Assembly: GCF_010993745.1 (NCBI RefSeq)
Contig: NZ_WOTN01000002.1
Span: forward strand, 248,001 to 312,000
From: Fodinicola acaciae
GTDB lineage: Bacteria; Actinomycetota; Actinomycetes; Mycobacteriales; HKI-0501
DNA length: 64,000 bases
Direction of reading: 5' to 3'
Each line of letters starts with the position of its first letter. Position 1 is the stretch's first letter. Shown here one piece after another: positions 17,375 through 26,600 of the stretch. The notes under the pieces are model-generated. The model did no database searches, was not told the origin of the DNA, and was given only the letters and a program-made list of their open reading frames with translations. The position numbers and the translations under genes are program-made.

Positions 17375-17584
17375 ATGACGGCAGCATCTGACCTGGCTAC
17401 AGCGGCCGGCGACCGCGATCCGCGCTCCGGCCTGCGTGCGGTCTCGGCGCTGCGCCGGCTGCTTGAGCACCTGGAGGCGATGCAGGTCGCCAACGCGCGT
17501 GCTCAGGGCTGGTCGTGGCAGGAGATCGCCAACGAGCTTCACGTGAGCCGGCAGGCCGTCCACAAGAAACACGCGAAGAGGTGA
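17375..17584 (+). CDS. Small helix-turn-helix protein
   Basis: 69 aa from the ATG at 17375. The N-terminal half (AVSALRRLLEHLEAMQVANARAQG) is helical. The C-terminal part WSWQEIANELHVSRQAVHKKHAK is a sigma-factor/MerR-like helix-turn-helix ending in a basic tail. There is no Shine-Dalgarno, and the start codon is 4 bases after the operator, which fits leaderless translation and autoregulation. The gene downstream encodes a Clp-N-repeat protein, 5 bases after the stop. This HTH + Clp-N pair recurs in Actinobacteria. Confidence 0.85.
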   Translation: MTAASDLATAAGDRDPRSGLRAVSALRRLLEHLEAMQVANARAQGWSWQEIANELHVSRQAVHKKHAKR

Positions 17585-17589
17585 CCGTG

Positions 17590-18123
17590 ATGTTCGAACG
17601 TTTCGACAAGGCCGCCAGGCAGGCGGTGCAGACAGCGGTGCGCAAAGCCGACGCGCAGCTGGTGGACACGCGGCACCTCCTGCAGGCGCTGGCGGTCGAT
17701 CCTGGCTCGCGCGCTGGAAAAGCCCTCGCCGACCTGGGCGTGGACGAGGCCGCTTTGCGCGACGTGCTCGCCGCCATGGACCGCGCCGACCGCCGTGCGG
17801 GGTTGAGTCCCGCCGACGTCGACGCGCTCGCCAGCATCGGCATCGACGTGGACGAGGTCGTCGGCGCGATCGAGCGCAACTGGGGTGGCCGGCTGCCGGC
17901 CTCCCGGCGCGGTCAGGCAGGCCTGATCCGCGGTCGTTTTGGCGCGGAGGCGAAGAAAGTGTTGGAGCTCGCGCTGCGCGAGGCGGTCGAGCGTGGCGAC
18001 CGGCGGATCGACGACGGCCACGTGCTGCTGGGGCTGCTCAAGTTTCACGACCCGGTGGCCCAGGAGCTCGCCGACCGTGGCGTGACGTATCTGCGCGTAC
18101 GCACCGCGCTGGCGCGCCAATAA
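17590..18123 (+). CDS. Clp N-terminal-repeat protein
   Basis: 177 aa from ATG 17590 (GTG 17587 is possible). Two Clp-N-like repeats are visible: FDKAARQAVQTAVRKADAQ with HLLQALAVDP (about 3-45), and FGAEAKKVLELALREAVERG with HVLLGLLKFHDP (about 115-165). It has no AAA+ domain, so it is an isolated substrate- or adaptor-binding domain of the ClpC/ClpB type. It may bind ligands or deliver substrates to Clp proteases. Transcribed with the small HTH gene. Confidence 0.88.
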   Translation: MFERFDKAARQAVQTAVRKADAQLVDTRHLLQALAVDPGSRAGKALADLGVDEAALRDVLAAMDRADRRAGLSPADVDALASIGIDVDEVVGAIERNWGGRLPASRRGQAGLIRGRFGAEAKKVLELALREAVERGDRRIDDGHVLLGLLKFHDPVAQELADRGVTYLRVRTALARQ

Positions 18124-18126
18124 ACC

Positions 18127-18175
18127 TGGACTCAGTCCAATTATATTGTAGTCCGTACGCCCCAACATGTAGTAT
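18127..18175 (+). promoter_or_regulatory. Putative promoter/operator of the ABC exporter operon
   Basis: TGGACTCAGTCCA (18127-18139) is a 13-bp palindrome in an unusually AT-rich stretch. TTGTAG (18146-18151) and TAGTAT (18170-18175) with an 18-base spacer could be the promoter. The XRE regulator at the end of the operon is a candidate binder. Confidence 0.4.
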
Positions 18176-18207
18176 CTCTGCTATCGATGATCAGAGGAGT
18201 TGGATAG

Positions 18208-19179
18208 ATGGCAGTCATAGAGGAGGCCGCGACGCCGGTCGCGCGCACCGGGCCATCGGATGGTGACCTGGTGCTGGACGTACGCGACCTGCGGATGCGT
18301 TATGGCAGCAACGACGTGCTCACCGGGGTCGACTTCACCGCGCGGCGCGGCGAGGTCATCGCGCTGCTCGGCCCCAACGGCGCCGGCAAGACGACGACGA
18401 TCGAGATCCTGGAAGGCTTCCGGATGCGGTCGGCGGGCGACGTGCGGGTGCTCGGCACCGACCCGGCCAAAGGCGGCGAGGCCTGGCGCGCCCGGCTGGG
18501 GATCGTCCTGCAGTCGTGGCGTGACCACGGAAAGTGGCGGGTACGCGAGCTGCTGGCGCACCTCGGTGGCTATTACGCGCCGTACTCGACCGACCAGATC
18601 CGGCGTCCGTGGGACGTGGACGAGCTGGTCGCCACGGTCGGCCTCGCCGAGCACGCCAAGAAGCGCGTCATGCAGCTGTCCGGCGGCCAGCGGCGCCGGC
18701 TCGACGTCGCGATCGGCATCGTCGGCCGGCCGGAGCTGTTGTTCCTGGACGAGCCGACGGTCGGTTTCGACCCGGAGGCGCGGCGCGAGTTCCACGACCT
18801 CGTGCACAAGCTCGCCGACGACAACGACACGACGATTTTGTTGACGACACACGATTTGGACGAGGCGGAGAAGCTCGCCGACCGCATCCTCATCCTGGCC
18901 GGCGGCCAGGTCATCGCCAACGGCTCCGCCGACGAACTGTCCCGGCGGATGTCCACCGAGGCGGAGATCAGGTGGACCCGCGACGGTCAGCGGTTCGTCC
19001 ACTCCACCACCGAGGCGACCAAATACGTGCGCGAGCTCTTCCAGCAGTACGGCGACGCCATCGACGAGCTGGAGGTGCGGCGCGGCAGCCTGGAGGACAC
19101 GTACGTGGCGATGGTGCAGCAGTTCGAGGCCGGCCAGCGCGGCACGGCGGTGGCGAACTTCCAGGAGGTGGCGCGATGA
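18208..19179 (+). CDS. ABC transporter ATP-binding protein (drug/lipid exporter type)
   Basis: 323 aa. Walker A GPNGAGKTTT near residue 56, ABC signature LSGGQRRR, Walker B ELLFLDEPT and the H-loop LTTHDLDEAEK are all intact. A C-terminal extension after about residue 235 is typical of DrrA/NodI-like export ATPases. GAGGAG lies just upstream of the ATG. The stop overlaps the start of the permease gene (ATGA), so one ATPase and one permease form the exporter. The substrate is not deducible. Confidence 0.93.
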   Translation: MAVIEEAATPVARTGPSDGDLVLDVRDLRMRYGSNDVLTGVDFTARRGEVIALLGPNGAGKTTTIEILEGFRMRSAGDVRVLGTDPAKGGEAWRARLGIVLQSWRDHGKWRVRELLAHLGGYYAPYSTDQIRRPWDVDELVATVGLAEHAKKRVMQLSGGQRRRLDVAIGIVGRPELLFLDEPTVGFDPEARREFHDLVHKLADDNDTTILLTTHDLDEAEKLADRILILAGGQVIANGSADELSRRMSTEAEIRWTRDGQRFVHSTTEATKYVRELFQQYGDAIDELEVRRGSLEDTYVAMVQQFEAGQRGTAVANFQEVAR

Positions 19180-20027
19180 ACGCGACCGTACTCAGTGCGC
19201 GGTCCGGACTTTCGCGCGGCGTCATCGAAGTGCGTAACTCGCTGTCCAACTGGCAGGACATTTTCGGCGCGGTGTTCCCCAACGTGATTTTGTTGGTCGT
19301 CATGCTTTTCATGCGCGGCGCCAACGTGCCAGGCCTGAAGTTCTCGCTCGGTGCGACGGTTTTGCCGAGCGTGATCGGCATGGGGATCGCTTTCGGTGGC
19401 ATTCTCACGCTCGCCTCACAGCTGATGGTCGACCGTGAGGACGGCACGCTGCTGCGTGCCAAGGCGACGCCGAACGGCATGATGGGTTATCTGGTCGGCA
19501 AAATCGTCTACGCGGCGTGCTTCACGCTGGTCGGCGTACTGCTGCAGCTCGTTCCCGGCCTGCTGCTTTTCGACGGCGTCGGGTTCAACGGGGTCGGCGG
19601 CGTCCTCACGCTGATCGTCGTCATCGCGCTCGGCCTGGTCGCCACGCTGCCGCTGGGTGCGATCCTCGGATCGCTGTTCTCCAACCCGCGCAACATGGGG
19701 ATGGTGATGTTTCCGATCATGGGTCTGGTCGGCATCTCCGGCATTTTCTATCCGCTGACGCAGCTCCCGGTGTGGCTGCAGTGGATCGGCCAGATGTTCC
19801 CGATCTACTGGCTCGGCCTCGGTACGCGGTCGGCGATGCTGCCGGAGCAGCTGATGGCGGTCGAGGTCGGGCACTCCTGGCGCGGCTGGGAAACTATCGT
19901 CGTACTGCTGGTGTGGGCCGTCGCCAGCCTGGTGGTGGCGCCGGCCGTCCTGCGGCGGATGGCGCGCCGCGAGTCGGGGTCGAGCGTGGCCGAGCGCCGC
20001 GAGAAGGCGATGCAACGGGTTGGGTAA
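19176..20027 (+). CDS. ABC-2 type transporter permease
   Basis: 283 aa from ATG 19176, chosen because it overlaps the ATPase stop (ATGA) and begins just before the homologous part; the open frame extends upstream only inside the ATPase gene. Six hydrophobic segments (for example FPNVILLVVMLFM, VLTLIVVIALGLVATLPLGAILG, MGLVGISGIFYPL) and the GTLLRAKATP loop fit ABC-2 permeases such as DrrB. It partners the ATPase at 18208-19179 to export a drug, lipid or polysaccharide. Confidence 0.92.
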   Translation: MNATVLSARSGLSRGVIEVRNSLSNWQDIFGAVFPNVILLVVMLFMRGANVPGLKFSLGATVLPSVIGMGIAFGGILTLASQLMVDREDGTLLRAKATPNGMMGYLVGKIVYAACFTLVGVLLQLVPGLLLFDGVGFNGVGGVLTLIVVIALGLVATLPLGAILGSLFSNPRNMGMVMFPIMGLVGISGIFYPLTQLPVWLQWIGQMFPIYWLGLGTRSAMLPEQLMAVEVGHSWRGWETIVVLLVWAVASLVVAPAVLRRMARRESGSSVAERREKAMQRVG

Positions 20028-20033
20028 GTCCGG

Positions 20034-20273
20034 ATGAGCGAGACGATCTACAACCGGATCGCCATGCTGCGCGCCGAGCGCGGGATGTCGCGGCGGCAGC
20101 TGGCCGACGCGCTCGGCGTGCACTATCAGACGATCGGCTATCTGGAGCGCGGCGAATACAGCCCCAGCCTCTATCTGGCGCTGAAGATCGCCGAGCACTT
20201 CGACGTGGCCGTCGAGGTCGTCTTCTCCACCGCACCGTTCCCACGTATCGGCGGCGCCTCCCGCCCCGCCTAG
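20034..20273 (+). CDS. Small XRE-family helix-turn-helix regulator
   Basis: 79 aa. The protein is almost entirely the HTH: IYNRIAMLRAERGMSRRQLADALGVHYQTIGYLERGEYSPSLYLALKIAEHF. It belongs to the same small regulator family as the product of 42425-42619. It lies 6 bases after the permease stop and so is the third gene of the exporter operon, which it probably controls. Confidence 0.9.
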   Translation: MSETIYNRIAMLRAERGMSRRQLADALGVHYQTIGYLERGEYSPSLYLALKIAEHFDVAVEVVFSTAPFPRIGGASRPA

Positions 20274-20286
20274 CTTCTCGAGGGAT

Positions 20287-20344
20287 CGAATGTGCTGAAT
20301 GGGCCCACTTTTCGCGGCAAGGTGGGGCCCAGTCAGCACATTCG
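20287..20344. terminator. Strong hairpin between convergent genes
   Basis: CGAATGTGCTGAATGGGCCCAC (20287-20308) pairs with its complement at 20322-20344, with one bulge. It lies between the end of the XRE gene and the end of the convergent TetR gene, so it can end transcription from both sides. No T-run. Confidence 0.65.
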
Positions 20345-20357
20345 ACTGCGTGGAGGC

Positions 20358-21023
20358 TCAGCGCTCGAAGAACGTACGCGCGAGGCCGTCCAGCACGAAG
20401 CCGAGGTGGCGGCGGAAGGCCGCGTCGGGGTCGGCCGGCGGGCCGGCGCTGAGCAGTGCCTTGGTGGCCAGCGGATAGCGGCCCGAGGCGAGCATCGTCC
20501 GCAGGAATGACGGCTCGGCGTCGCTGGCCGGCGGCCGGCGTACCTCGGCGGCGACGTAGCCGGAGACGAAGGCCATGACGGTACGCCATGCCTCCTGCAT
20601 CTCGTCGATGTCCAGGCCATGGCCGTCCAGCAGCGTCAGCACGGCCTCGGTCATCGCCAGCGCGTTGGGACCCAAGGCGTCGGCGCCGAGCGTGAGCCGG
20701 GTCAGCCACGGGTGGCGCAGGTTCATCCGGCGGACGGCCTGCGCGGCGCCGGTGAGATCGACACGCCAGTCACCCGTACGCGCCGGCACGGCGGCCTCCG
20801 CGCTGGCGCGGTCGACCATCAGCGCGATCAGGTCGTCGCGGCTGTCCACGTAGCGATAGAGCGACATCGCGCCGGCGCCCAGCTGCTCGGCGATCCTGCG
20901 CATCGTCACCGCGTCAAGGCCCTGCGTGTCCGCGACCTCGACGCCGGCCGCGGCGACCGCGTCGTACGACAGCGCTGCTCGTGCCGTCCTGGCCGGCTCG
21001 CCGACCTTTTCCCAGTTGACCAT
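20358..21023 (-). CDS. TetR-family transcriptional regulator
   Basis: 221 aa. The N-terminal TetR DNA-binding domain (about 20-75: AVAAAGVEVADTQGLDAVTMRRIAEQLGAGAMSLYRYV, given by its ends) is followed by a TetR_C_1-type ligand domain (RHPWLTRLTLG, VMAFVSGYVAAE). It is divergent from the MFS exporter gene, with palindromic sequences in the 79-bp gap, so it probably represses that exporter and itself until a drug binds. Confidence 0.92.
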   Translation of the reverse strand: MVNWEKVGEPARTARAALSYDAVAAAGVEVADTQGLDAVTMRRIAEQLGAGAMSLYRYVDSRDDLIALMVDRASAEAAVPARTGDWRVDLTGAAQAVRRMNLRHPWLTRLTLGADALGPNALAMTEAVLTLLDGHGLDIDEMQEAWRTVMAFVSGYVAAEVRRPPASDAEPSFLRTMLASGRYPLATKALLSAGPPADPDAAFRRHLGFVLDGLARTFFER

Positions 21024-21032
21024 TGCTTACAC

Positions 21033-21074
21033 CGTACTCGATGCGTACGATGTACTCTTGCGTACTTAGTACGC
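21033..21074. promoter_or_regulatory. Probable TetR operator region
   Basis: GCGTACTTAGTACGC (21060-21074) is a near-perfect palindrome, and a second set of GTACT/CGTACGATGTAC half-sites lies at 21033-21055. Both sit between the divergent TetR and MFS genes where a TetR repressor would be expected to bind. Confidence 0.55.
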
Positions 21075-21102
21075 ACGGCGCTCACCTGGGGAAAGAGGCG
21101 TT

Positions 21103-22536
21103 TTGACGGAAGCACCAAAGAACATCCGCTGGATTCTGCTCGGCGTGCTCCTGGCCGCCGTGCTGTCCGTGCTCGACAACGCGATCGTCGGCACGTCGAT
21201 GCCGACGATCGTCCGCGAGCTCGGTGGTCTGGACCTGATCTCGTGGGTCGTGACCGTCTATCTGCTCGCCACCGCGGTCTCCACGCCGCTGTGGGGGAAG
21301 GCGGGTGACCTGTACGGCCGCAAGCAGGTCTTCCTGACCGCCGTCGCGGTCTTCCTGGTCGGCTCGATGCTGACCGGCCTGTCGCAGTCGATGCCGCAGC
21401 TGATCGGCTTCCGGATCCTGCAGGGGATCGGTGCCGGCGGCATGGCGGCCAGTGCGTACGCCCTGATCGGCGCGCTCGTGCCGCCGCGCGAGCGCGGCCG
21501 CTATCAGGGGATGGTGGCGATCTTCATGGTCGTCGGCAACGTCGGCGGACCGCTGGTCGGCGGCCTGGTGACGCAGTATCTCGGCTGGCGGTGGGCCTTC
21601 TATCTGAACCTGCCGGTCGGCCTGGTGGCGCTGGTCTGGTGCCAGGTCATGCTGCGGCTGCCGCACACGCGGTCGAAGGCGCGCGTCGACTGGATCGGCA
21701 CCGCGCTGCTCAGCGTGACCATCACCGCGGTCGTGCTGGCCGCCACCTGGGCCGGCTCGACGTACGCGTGGATGTCGTGGCAGATCCTGTCGCTGGCCGC
21801 CGTCGGTGTGCTGGGGCTGGCGCTGTTCCTGTTTTCTCAGACCAAAGCCGAGGAGCCGGTGATCCCGCTGCGGGTCTTCACCGGTTCGCGCAACTTTCCG
21901 CTCGCCATGGTGATGATCGTGACCGGTGGTGCCGGCATGTTCGGCGTGTCGTTGTACGTGCCGCTGTTCCAGCAGGCCGTGCAGGGCGCCAACGCGGCGT
22001 ACTCGGGGCTGCTGCTCGTGCCGCTGGTCATTCCGGTCGCGGTGGTCGCGCAGGTCACCGGCAAGATCATGAGCAGGACCGGTCGCTACAAGATCTTTCC
22101 GGTGGTGGGTGCGGTCAGCATGGCCGTCGGCCTCGGCCTGCTGTCGACGATGACGCCGGCGACCTCCACCTGGACGACCGCCGGGTTTCTCGTACTGGTC
22201 GGCATCGGCTCCGGCGCGCTCGGCACGATGACCATGGTGATCGCGCAGAACAGCGTGGATCTGCGCGACATCGGCGTCGCGTCATCGACCATGGCGCTGG
22301 TGCAGATCGTCGGTGGCGCGCTCGGCGTGGCCGTCTTCGGCTCGATTTTCACGCGTGCCGTGCAAGGCCAGGTGGCATACCAGCAGGCCGTGAGCGATGG
22401 TGTCACGCGGATCGCCCTGGTCGCCGCGCTCTCCTGCGTGGTCGCCTTCGTGGCGTCCCTTTTCGTTCGCGAGGTCGCCCTGCGCGGCGCACCTGCCGCG
22501 CCGGCTCCTGAGAAGCCCGTCCCCGCCGCTCGCTGA
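21103..22536 (+). CDS. MFS drug efflux transporter (DHA2, EmrB/QacA type, 14 TM)
   Basis: 477 aa starting at TTG 21103, with GAAAGAGG upstream. Fourteen hydrophobic segments are visible. The motif A-like loop GDLYGRKQ follows helix 2, and LDNAIVGTSMPTIVREL in helix 1 is the motif D1 region of the 14-TM drug:H+ antiporters. GFRILQGIGAGG is motif B and GNVGGPLVGG motif C. The divergent TetR regulator supports an inducible drug-efflux function. A GCATGGCCACCATGC-type hairpin follows 5 bases after the stop. Confidence 0.94.
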   Translation: MTEAPKNIRWILLGVLLAAVLSVLDNAIVGTSMPTIVRELGGLDLISWVVTVYLLATAVSTPLWGKAGDLYGRKQVFLTAVAVFLVGSMLTGLSQSMPQLIGFRILQGIGAGGMAASAYALIGALVPPRERGRYQGMVAIFMVVGNVGGPLVGGLVTQYLGWRWAFYLNLPVGLVALVWCQVMLRLPHTRSKARVDWIGTALLSVTITAVVLAATWAGSTYAWMSWQILSLAAVGVLGLALFLFSQTKAEEPVIPLRVFTGSRNFPLAMVMIVTGGAGMFGVSLYVPLFQQAVQGANAAYSGLLLVPLVIPVAVVAQVTGKIMSRTGRYKIFPVVGAVSMAVGLGLLSTMTPATSTWTTAGFLVLVGIGSGALGTMTMVIAQNSVDLRDIGVASSTMALVQIVGGALGVAVFGSIFTRAVQGQVAYQQAVSDGVTRIALVAALSCVVAFVASLFVREVALRGAPAAPAPEKPVPAAR

Positions 22537-22541
22537 CTTCT

Positions 22542-22594
22542 GGTCGCATGGCCACCATGCGTGCGTTGGGTGCACGCATGGTGGCCATGCGACC
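22542..22594. repeat. Long perfect hairpin, GCATGGCCACCATGC family, copy 2
   Basis: Arms 22542-22564 and 22572-22594 are exact 23-base complements with a 7-base loop. It lies between the convergent MFS and copper ATPase genes, only 5 and 17 bases from their stops. Confidence 0.85.
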
Positions 22595-22611
22595 TAGGGT
22601 CGAAACGGGCC

Positions 22612-24717
22612 TCAGCGGAAGCGGCGCAGGCGCAGGCTGTTGGTCACCACGAACAGGCTGGACAGCGCCATCGCGGCGCCGGCGACCAGCGGGTTGAGCA
22701 GGCCGAACGCGGCGACCGGCAGGGCGGCCACGTTGTAGGCGAAGGCCCAGAACAGGTTGCCCTTGATGATGCCGAGCGTACGGCGGGAGAGCCGGATCGC
22801 GTCGGCGGCGACCAGCAGGTCACCGCGTACGAGCGTGAGATCCGCCGACTCGATGGCGGCGTCCGTGCCCGTCCCCATCGCCAACCCGAGGTCGGCCGTC
22901 GCGAGCGCCGCCGCGTCGTTGACGCCGTCGCCGACCATCGCGACGACCCGGCCCGCCTCCTGCAGTTTCCGGATGGCGTCGACCTTTCCGGCCGGCAGCA
23001 CGCCGGCGATCACCTCGTCGATGCCGACCTCGGCCGCCACCGCCTTCGCGACCAGCTCGTTGTCACCGGTCAACAGGATCGGCCGCAGACCGAGTTTTCG
23101 CAGCCGTGCAACGGCTTGCGCCGACGACGGTTTGACCGTGTCGGCGACCGAGATGGTGCCGGCCGGCTCGCCGTCGACGGTCACCGCGACGACTGTGCAC
23201 GCGACATCCGATGCGGCTCGGCCGATGGTGACCTCGTGACCTTCGACCGTGCCGCGTACGCCGATGCCTGGCAGCGCAACGAAATCCGTCACTTCCGGCA
23301 ATGGTCCGGCTTCGCGTGCCTTGGCCGCGATCGCCGCCGCGATCGGATGCTCGGAGGCCGCCTCGACCGCACCGGCCAGCCGCAGCACATCGCCGGAGAC
23401 CTCGACGACCGACATCCTGCCGGTGGTCACGGTGCCGGTCTTGTCGAGCACGATAGTGTCGACTTTACGGGTGGATTCCAGCACTTCCGGGCCTTTGATC
23501 AGGATGCCGAGCTGCGCACCCCGACCCGTACCGACCAGCAGCGCCGTCGGCGTCGCCAGACCCAGCGCACACGGACACGCGATGATCAGCACCGCGACCG
23601 CGGCGGTGATGCCGGGCACCACACCGTTTCCGGTGACCCACCACTCCAACATTGTGAATGCCGCGAGGCCGATCACGATCGGCACGAATATCCCGGAAAT
23701 CCGGTCGGCGAGCCGCTGGATCGCGGCTTTTCCGTTCTGTGCCTCGGTGACCAGCTTCGCCATCTGCGCCAGCTGTGTGTCGGCACCGATCCGGGTCGCG
23801 CGTACGACCAAACGTCCGCCGGCATTGACCGTCGCGCCGACGACGTTGTCGCCGACCTCGACCTCGACCGGCACGCTCTCGCCGGTCAGCATGCTCGCGT
23901 CGACCGCCGAACGGCCGTCGACCACGACACCGTCGGTGGCGACCTTTTCCCCTGGCCGCACGACAAACTCGTCGCCGACGGTCAGCGACGCGATCGGCAC
24001 GCGCACCTCGTCGCCATCACGGCGTACGGTCACCTCTTTCGCGCCGAGATCGAGCAATGCGCGCAATGCCGAGCCGGCGCGCCGCTTGGCGCGTGCCTCG
24101 AAGAAGCGGCCGGCCAGGATGAACGTCGTCACTCCCGCGGCGACTTCGAGATAGATTTCCTCGCCGCCGGCGCGGAAAAGCGAAAACTCCATCCGCATGC
24201 CGGGCTCGCCGGCCGCGGTGAAGCACAGCGCATAGAGCGACCAGGCGTACGCGACGATGACCCCCATCGAGATGAGCGTGTCCATCGTCGCGGCGCCATG
24301 GCGCAGATTCACCGCGGCGGCACGGTGAAACGGCCAGGCACCCCACAGCACGACCGGCGTCGCGAGCGCGAGGACGAGCCATTGCCAATAGGCGAACTGG
24401 ACTGCCGGCACCATCGACAACGCGACGACCGGCACCGAGAATGCCAGCGATGTCAACAAACGCCGGCGCAGCGGAGCCGTCTCGTCCTCGGACAGCTCCG
24501 GCGGCCGTGCGTCGTATCCGGCCGCCTGCACCTGGCCGACGAGGTCGCCGACGGTGACGGTCGGCGGAAACTCGACGTGCGCGGTTTCGGTCGCGTAGTT
24601 GACGGTCGCGGTCACGCCGTCGAGCTTGTTGAGCTTGCGTTCGACCCGGTTGGCGCAGGACGCGCAGGTCATCCCGACGATGGCCAGGTCGACCGCGTCC
24701 GGCTGCGTGGTGGTCAT
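22612..24717 (-). CDS. copA: Copper-translocating P1B-type ATPase
   Basis: 701 aa from ATG 24715-24717. One N-terminal heavy-metal-associated domain with GMTCASC (Cys18, Cys21) is followed by eight membrane segments. The CPC motif [13 protein letters not shown], phosphorylation site VLDKTGTVT, the SEHPIA nucleotide-binding motif and [16 protein letters not shown] are present. This is the Cu+-export type. The start overlaps the stop of the chaperone gene by 4 bases, and csoR lies upstream, so this is a copper-inducible operon csoR-copZ-copA. Confidence 0.95.
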   Translation of the reverse strand: MTTTQPDAVDLAIVGMTCASCANRVERKLNKLDGVTATVNYATETAHVEFPPTVTVGDLVGQVQAAGYDARPPELSEDETAPLRRRLLTSLAFSVPVVALSMVPAVQFAYWQWLVLALATPVVLWGAWPFHRAAAVNLRHGAATMDTLISMGVIVAYAWSLYALCFTAAGEPGMRMEFSLFRAGGEEIYLEVAAGVTTFILAGRFFEARAKRRAGSALRALLDLGAKEVTVRRDGDEVRVPIASLTVGDEFVVRPGEKVATDGVVVDGRSAVDASMLTGESVPVEVEVGDNVVGATVNAGGRLVVRATRIGADTQLAQMAKLVTEAQNGKAAIQRLADRISGIFVPIVIGLAAFTMLEWWVTGNGVVPGITAAVAVLIIACPCALGLATPTALLVGTGRGAQLGILIKGPEVLESTRKVDTIVLDKTGTVTTGRMSVVEVSGDVLRLAGAVEAASEHPIAAAIAAKAREAGPLPEVTDFVALPGIGVRGTVEGHEVTIGRAASDVACTVVAVTVDGEPAGTISVADTVKPSSAQAVARLRKLGLRPILLTGDNELVAKAVAAEVGIDEVIAGVLPAGKVDAIRKLQEAGRVVAMVGDGVNDAAALATADLGLAMGTGTDAAIESADLTLVRGDLLVAADAIRLSRRTLGIIKGNLFWAFAYNVAALPVAAFGLLNPLVAGAAMALSSLFVVTNSLRLRRFR

Positions 24718-24923
24718 GGCTCCACCAGCTGATAACCGGCCTCGTCGACGGCGGCGCGGACCGCGGCGGCCTCCAGCGGCTGCTCCGAGTCGACCGTGAC
24801 GGCACCGGAGGGCAGGTCGACGCGTACGTCCCGCACGCCGTCGAGCTCGCTGATCTCCTCGGTCACCGACCGTACGCAGTGTTCGCAGGTCATGCCGGAC
24901 ACGGTGAAGGTGCTGGTGGTCAT
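24714..24923 (-). CDS. copZ: Copper chaperone, heavy-metal-associated domain
   Basis: 69 aa, a single ferredoxin-like HMA domain with GMTCEHC (Cys13, Cys16) that would carry Cu+ to the ATPase encoded directly downstream. Its stop overlaps the copA start by 4 bases (ATGA). Confidence 0.92.
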   Translation of the reverse strand: MTTSTFTVSGMTCEHCVRSVTEEISELDGVRDVRVDLPSGAVTVDSEQPLEAAAVRAAVDEAGYQLVEP

Positions 24924-24937
24924 CTATGTTTCTCCAG

Positions 24938-25222
24938 TCAGGACTTGACGAGACGGGCGATGGCGTCGGTGGCTTCCTTGACCTTGGCGGCCGCGTCCTC
25001 GCCACCGGAGGCGATCGCGTCGTGCACGCAGTGGCCGAGGTGGTCGTCGAGCAGCTCCAGCGCGACGGCCTGCAGCGCGCGGGTCGTCGCGGACACCTGG
25101 GTCAGCACGTCGATGCAGTAGGTGTCCTCGTCGACCATCCGCTGCAGGCCGCGGACCTGTCCCTCGATGCGCTTGAGGCGCGCCAGGATCTTCGCCTTGT
25201 CGTCTGTGTAACCCGGTGTCAT
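24938..25222 (-). CDS. csoR: CsoR-type copper-sensing repressor
   Basis: 94 aa, all-helical. The Cu+ ligands Cys36, His61 and Cys65 (YCIDVL and LDDHLGHC) fall at the same numbers as in the Mycobacterium tuberculosis CsoR. The [14 protein letters not shown] start is diagnostic. Copper binding releases it from the operator at 25233-25250, inducing copZ and copA. Confidence 0.94.
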   Translation of the reverse strand: MTPGYTDDKAKILARLKRIEGQVRGLQRMVDEDTYCIDVLTQVSATTRALQAVALELLDDHLGHCVHDAIASGGEDAAAKVKEATDAIARLVKS

Positions 25223-25232
25223 GTCCCTGACT

Positions 25233-25250
25233 GTACCCCTAGGGGGTAAC
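25233..25250. promoter_or_regulatory. CsoR operator
   Basis: GTACCCCTAGGGGGTAAC, a near-perfect palindrome with the C-run/G-run form of CsoR operators, lies 11 bases upstream of the csoR start. It is also close to the 3' end of the PQQ-repeat gene. Confidence 0.85.
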
Positions 25251-25256
25251 GGAATG

Positions 25257-26528
25257 TCAAACGCGGATGAAGTCCGTCACGGTCCTGCTGACATCCTTCT
25301 TGTCGCTGTGCGTGATCGCGACCCAGTTGTCGCCGGCGCCGGCCAGCCAGCCGTCGCGACGGAGCAGCTCGCGGCCGGTCTTCGCGTCGTAGACGACGAC
25401 CGCCGCGGCCTTGTAGCCGCTCTTCTGCTGGCTCGCGCTCACCGCGACCAGGCCGCCGGTCACCCGCGTCTGCCAGCTGGCCGACGTGCCCTCCAGGCCG
25501 GGATCCGGCGCGGTCCACCGCTGCCGTCCGGTCGCCGTGTCGAGCAGCGCGAGGTTGCCGGTGTCAAACTGTGCGCGTACGAGCATCGAATGCGCGTCCA
25601 TGTCGATAGGCACACCTGGCCGCGCACCGGACCACACGGTTTTTCCAGTCGCAAGGTCGAAAAGCTGTGGCCTGCCGGAGTCGGTCAGCGCGGCGATACG
25701 GGTCCCGTCGCTGATGATCAGCCAACCGCTGTGGTATCCACCGTTGAGCGCTTTCTCGCAGGTGTCATCCGCTTTGGTGCCGCTGAAGACGTTGCCGGAC
25801 CATTTCGTCGCGCCGGTGGTGCCGTCCAATGCCTTGAGCGCGACGGTGCAACGGCGGTCGGACGACTCCGGGTCGTTGTCGGTGTAAACCACGGTGTTTG
25901 CGACCGGGATCTGATACCAGGCCGCCTCGTTTGGCGGAAGGCTCCTGGCCAACCGCCGGCCGGTCCGGCCGTCGACCAGGAAGTATTCCGTACCGCTGAC
26001 CATCAGCAGATACGGTCCAACCGTCGGCGCGTACGGCTCGCGGGTGCCGATCCGGTCCTCCTGGATCTTCGCGCCCTGGATCGTCCACAGTGGACGGCCG
26101 TCGTTGACGTCCCTGGCGGTCGTCGTGCAGGTGTCGCCACATTTGTACTCGTAAACCGCCGTCTGCGACACGGCGACCCAGTCGGCCGTGGGCGCGTCGA
26201 TCCGCCAGCGCGTACGGCCGGTGGCCGCTTCGATCACCTCGACGACGTCGGATTTGGATCGTTGCGTCACGACCAGAGCGCCGACGATCCAGATGCGACC
26301 GTCGGTCGTCTTCGGCCGGCTCCACAACGTGCGGCCGGATGGGGAAATGCCGCTCAGCTGATCACCTGAATGCACGAAAGTCGTGCCCGCGGCGTACAGA
26401 TCGCCAGCTGTCGGCAGCGTCCACGACGCCGCCGGGCCTTCCTGAGTTGGCTCTCCCAGGCCAAAACTGGTGCATCCGGCAGCGGTCAGGCCGACCGCGA
26501 TCGCGGCAGCGGCGAGTCTCGTACGCAT
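25257..26528 (-). CDS. PQQ-like beta-propeller lipoprotein
   Basis: 423 aa. Signal peptide with lipobox LTAAGC, so it is exported and lipid-anchored. Repeated Trp-rich blades (GRTLWSRPKT, GRTRWRIDAP, GRPLWTIQGA, TGATKWSGNV, TGKTVWSGAR, TGRQRWTAPD) mark a PQQ-repeat propeller of the BamB type. These usually act as protein-interaction scaffolds, and enzyme activity is not indicated. It lies between the copper operon and the cytochrome c maturation operon on the same strand. Confidence 0.88.
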   Translation of the reverse strand: MRTRLAAAAIAVGLTAAGCTSFGLGEPTQEGPAASWTLPTAGDLYAAGTTFVHSGDQLSGISPSGRTLWSRPKTTDGRIWIVGALVVTQRSKSDVVEVIEAATGRTRWRIDAPTADWVAVSQTAVYEYKCGDTCTTTARDVNDGRPLWTIQGAKIQEDRIGTREPYAPTVGPYLLMVSGTEYFLVDGRTGRRLARSLPPNEAAWYQIPVANTVVYTDNDPESSDRRCTVALKALDGTTGATKWSGNVFSGTKADDTCEKALNGGYHSGWLIISDGTRIAALTDSGRPQLFDLATGKTVWSGARPGVPIDMDAHSMLVRAQFDTGNLALLDTATGRQRWTAPDPGLEGTSASWQTRVTGGLVAVSASQQKSGYKAAAVVVYDAKTGRELLRRDGWLAGAGDNWVAITHSDKKDVSRTVTDFIRV

Positions 26529-26600
26529 TGGCGCAACCTTCCGTCGTCGGCGGCCAGCGTATGGCGCGCCGGCGACGGTGACATCGCGGATTCGTGCCAG

